Part shown: positions 4,934-5,922 of the stretch, one piece after another | How positions within the stretch are numbered: the stretch's first letter is position 1 | Layout: each line of letters begins with the position of its first letter | Origin: Ruminococcus sp. | Lineage (GTDB): Bacteria; Bacillota; Clostridia; Oscillospirales; Ruminococcaceae | DNA: 5,922 nt | Direction of reading: 5' to 3' | Assembly (NCBI GenBank): GCA_014799765.1 | Contig: JAAVHK010000050.1 | Location: forward strand, 1-5,922 | Program-made: the position numbers and the translations under genes | The notes under the pieces: generated by a model | Seen by the model: the letters and a program-made list of their open reading frames with translations, nothing else | Told to the model about the DNA's origin: nothing | Databases searched by the model: none

Positions 4934-5545
4934 ATGGCACGGATAATTCTTCATAAAGAACTTTTTGAATATGATACAGAATTAAGAAAAGATTTTCCGG
5001 TAATATGCGGTGTCGACGAGGCTGGCAGAGGTCCTCTTGCCGGTGACGTTTACGCTACTGCCGTGATACTTAATGACAGCGTTTTTATTGACTATCTCAA
5101 CGACAGCAAGAAAGTATCTGAAAAAAGACGTGAAAAACTTTTCGACGAAATAAAGGAAAAAGCGGTATCTTATTGTATAGCGACGGCAACTGTTGAGGAA
5201 ATAGACAGACTGAATATTTTACAGGCGACTATGCTTGCAATGAAAAGAGCTGTCGAAGGTCTCGGCATAAAACCTGACCTCGCACTTGTTGACGGCAACA
5301 GAACGCCCGATATTGACTGTAAATGTATTTCAGTTGTAAAGGGTGATGCAACATCAGCTTCTATTGCGTCGGCGTCGATACTGGCGAAAGTTGCACGTGA
5401 CCGCTATATGAAAGATTTAGCTTTGAAATATCCGGAATATCATTTTGAACAGCACAACGGCTATCCGACGAAACTTCACTATGAAATGCTGAAAAAATTC
5501 GGTGCTTCGGAAGTCCACCGGAAAAGTTTCCGGCTTGAAAAATGA
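4934..5545 (+). CDS. rnhB: Ribonuclease HII
   Basis: A 203-residue RNase HII, which cuts RNA in RNA-DNA hybrids and starts removal of single ribonucleotides misincorporated into DNA. The active-site carboxylates of the DEDD set are visible: Asp28 and Glu29 in GVDEAGRGPLAG (26-37), Asp120 in LALVDGNR, and Asp156 in ILAKVARDRYM, after the conserved KGDATSASIASAS stretch at 136-148. The lysine-rich NDSKKVSEKRRE at 56-67 and the HNGYPTKLH segment at 174-182 are also typical. Length fits the compact bacterial form; the roughly 70-residue N-terminal extension seen in B. subtilis is absent. GAGG (4921-4924) lies 9 nt before the ATG. The stop overlaps the start of yraN in an ATGA, so the two are coupled; rnhB-yraN adjacency is common in bacteria. 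Confidence 0.97.
   Translation: MARIILHKELFEYDTELRKDFPVICGVDEAGRGPLAGDVYATAVILNDSVFIDYLNDSKKVSEKRREKLFDEIKEKAVSYCIATATVEEIDRLNILQATMLAMKRAVEGLGIKPDLALVDGNRTPDIDCKCISVVKGDATSASIASASILAKVARDRYMKDLALKYPEYHFEQHNGYPTKLHYEMLKKFGASEVHRKSFRLEK
5518..5533 (+). repeat. Perfect inverted repeat just before yraN
   Basis: CCGGAAA (5518-5524) and TTTCCGG (5527-5533) form a perfect 7-bp inverted repeat with a 2-nt centre, inside the last codons of rnhB and ending 8 nt before the yraN ATG. In RNA it could form a hairpin over the place where a Shine-Dalgarno would lie; ribosomes finishing rnhB would open it. No T tract follows, so it is not a terminator. Confidence 0.5.
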
Positions 5546-5919
5546 CGAATCATGAAACCGGCAGAGCCGGTGAAGACGCTGTATGTGTATATCTTGAAAA
5601 AATGGGTTATAGAATAAAAGTCCGTAACTACAGGATAAAAGGCGGTGAAATTGACATAATCGCTGAAAATGACGAATACACGGCATTCGTTGAAGTGAAG
5701 TCAAGAAAACCGGACAGTCTCATTTCCGGATTGGAGGCTGTAAACAAACGTAAACAGGGTCATATAATAAAAACTGCTTTTGATTATTGCTGTAAGAATC
5801 CCGACGTACTTCAGCCACGTTTCGACGTTGCGGAAGTAATCATAGAAAATGGCAGGATTCACAGCATTGATTATATTTTTAATGCCTATGATACCACAGG
5901 CTACAATTTCATATTCTAA
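5542..5919 (+). CDS. yraN: UPF0102 / YraN family protein (nuclease-like fold)
   Basis: A complete 125-residue member of UPF0102 (YraN), a family with a predicted PD-(D/E)XK or Holliday-junction-resolvase-like nuclease fold; its physiological role is poorly defined. The diagnostic pattern is intact: GRAGEDAV at 7-14 (Glu11), VRNYRIKGGEIDII at 27-40 (Asp38), and FVEVKSRK at 49-56 (Glu51 and Lys53), followed by an Arg/Lys-rich VNKRKQGHI helix. These acidic and lysine residues match the metal-binding and catalytic positions of this nuclease superfamily. The ATG overlaps the rnhB TGA as ATGA and has no good Shine-Dalgarno, so translation probably depends on re-initiation after rnhB. Partnership with RNase HII suggests a part in DNA or hybrid processing, which is inference. 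The stop is 3 nt from the window end, so any downstream gene or terminator is not visible. Confidence 0.93.
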   Translation: MTNHETGRAGEDAVCVYLEKMGYRIKVRNYRIKGGEIDIIAENDEYTAFVEVKSRKPDSLISGLEAVNKRKQGHIIKTAFDYCCKNPDVLQPRFDVAEVIIENGRIHSIDYIFNAYDTTGYNFIF

Positions 5920-5922
5920 AAA

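Noticed and set aside
1..5922. Defence system, mobile element or CRISPR array
   Set aside because: No transposase, integrase, phage or toxin-antitoxin gene, spaced direct-repeat array or anomalous composition was found; all genes are core functions or their operon neighbours.

Overview
The window looks like a chromosomal housekeeping region of a Gram-positive Clostridia bacterium, most likely an Oscillospiraceae/Ruminococcus-type organism. This rests on the radical SAM/DUF2344 pair, tandem single-TM signal peptidases, the RbgA-RNase HII-YraN order downstream of L19, strong AGGAGG-type ribosome binding sites, moderately AT-rich DNA and heavy use of the isoleucine codon ATA. Taxonomy is inferred from style and gene content; no database was consulted. 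All recognised genes are on the + strand. I see no mobile element, CRISPR array, tRNA or rRNA.

Region 1 (1-1714) holds the 3' part of a radical SAM protein (TIGR03960-like, cut by the window edge at its CX3CX2C cluster motif). It overlaps by 8 nt a TTG-started DUF2344 gene (TIGR03936-like, 'radical SAM-linked'). The two are a conserved pair of unknown function.

Region 2 (1715-2442) is an rplS (ribosomal protein bL19) unit with its own control elements: an AT-rich upstream tract, a strong extended -10 promoter, a roughly 125-nt structured 5' leader of three hairpins (candidate L19 autoregulatory leader), the rplS gene, a second hairpin and an intrinsic terminator. Two mutually exclusive folds can be drawn just before the terminator, so partial read-through into the genes behind it is plausible.

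Region 3 (2443-5919) is a tightly packed string: two tandem type I signal peptidases, the 50S-assembly GTPase RbgA/YlqF, an unrecognised 108-residue protein, RNase HII and a complete UPF0102/YraN nuclease-fold protein. Gaps are 12 nt or less, or genes overlap by 4-14 nt. I saw no obvious promoter inside it, so it probably depends on read-through from the rplS promoter plus translational coupling. Themes are ribosome assembly (bL19, RbgA), protein export (signal peptidases) and nucleic-acid maintenance (RNase HII, YraN).

Most of the window is ordinary conserved genome. The points worth a second look are the rplS leader and terminator architecture, the repeated TTTCTGAA motif around the promoter, the unknown gene between rbgA and rnhB, the uncharacterised radical SAM/DUF2344 pair with a second cysteine cluster, and the paralogous signal peptidases.
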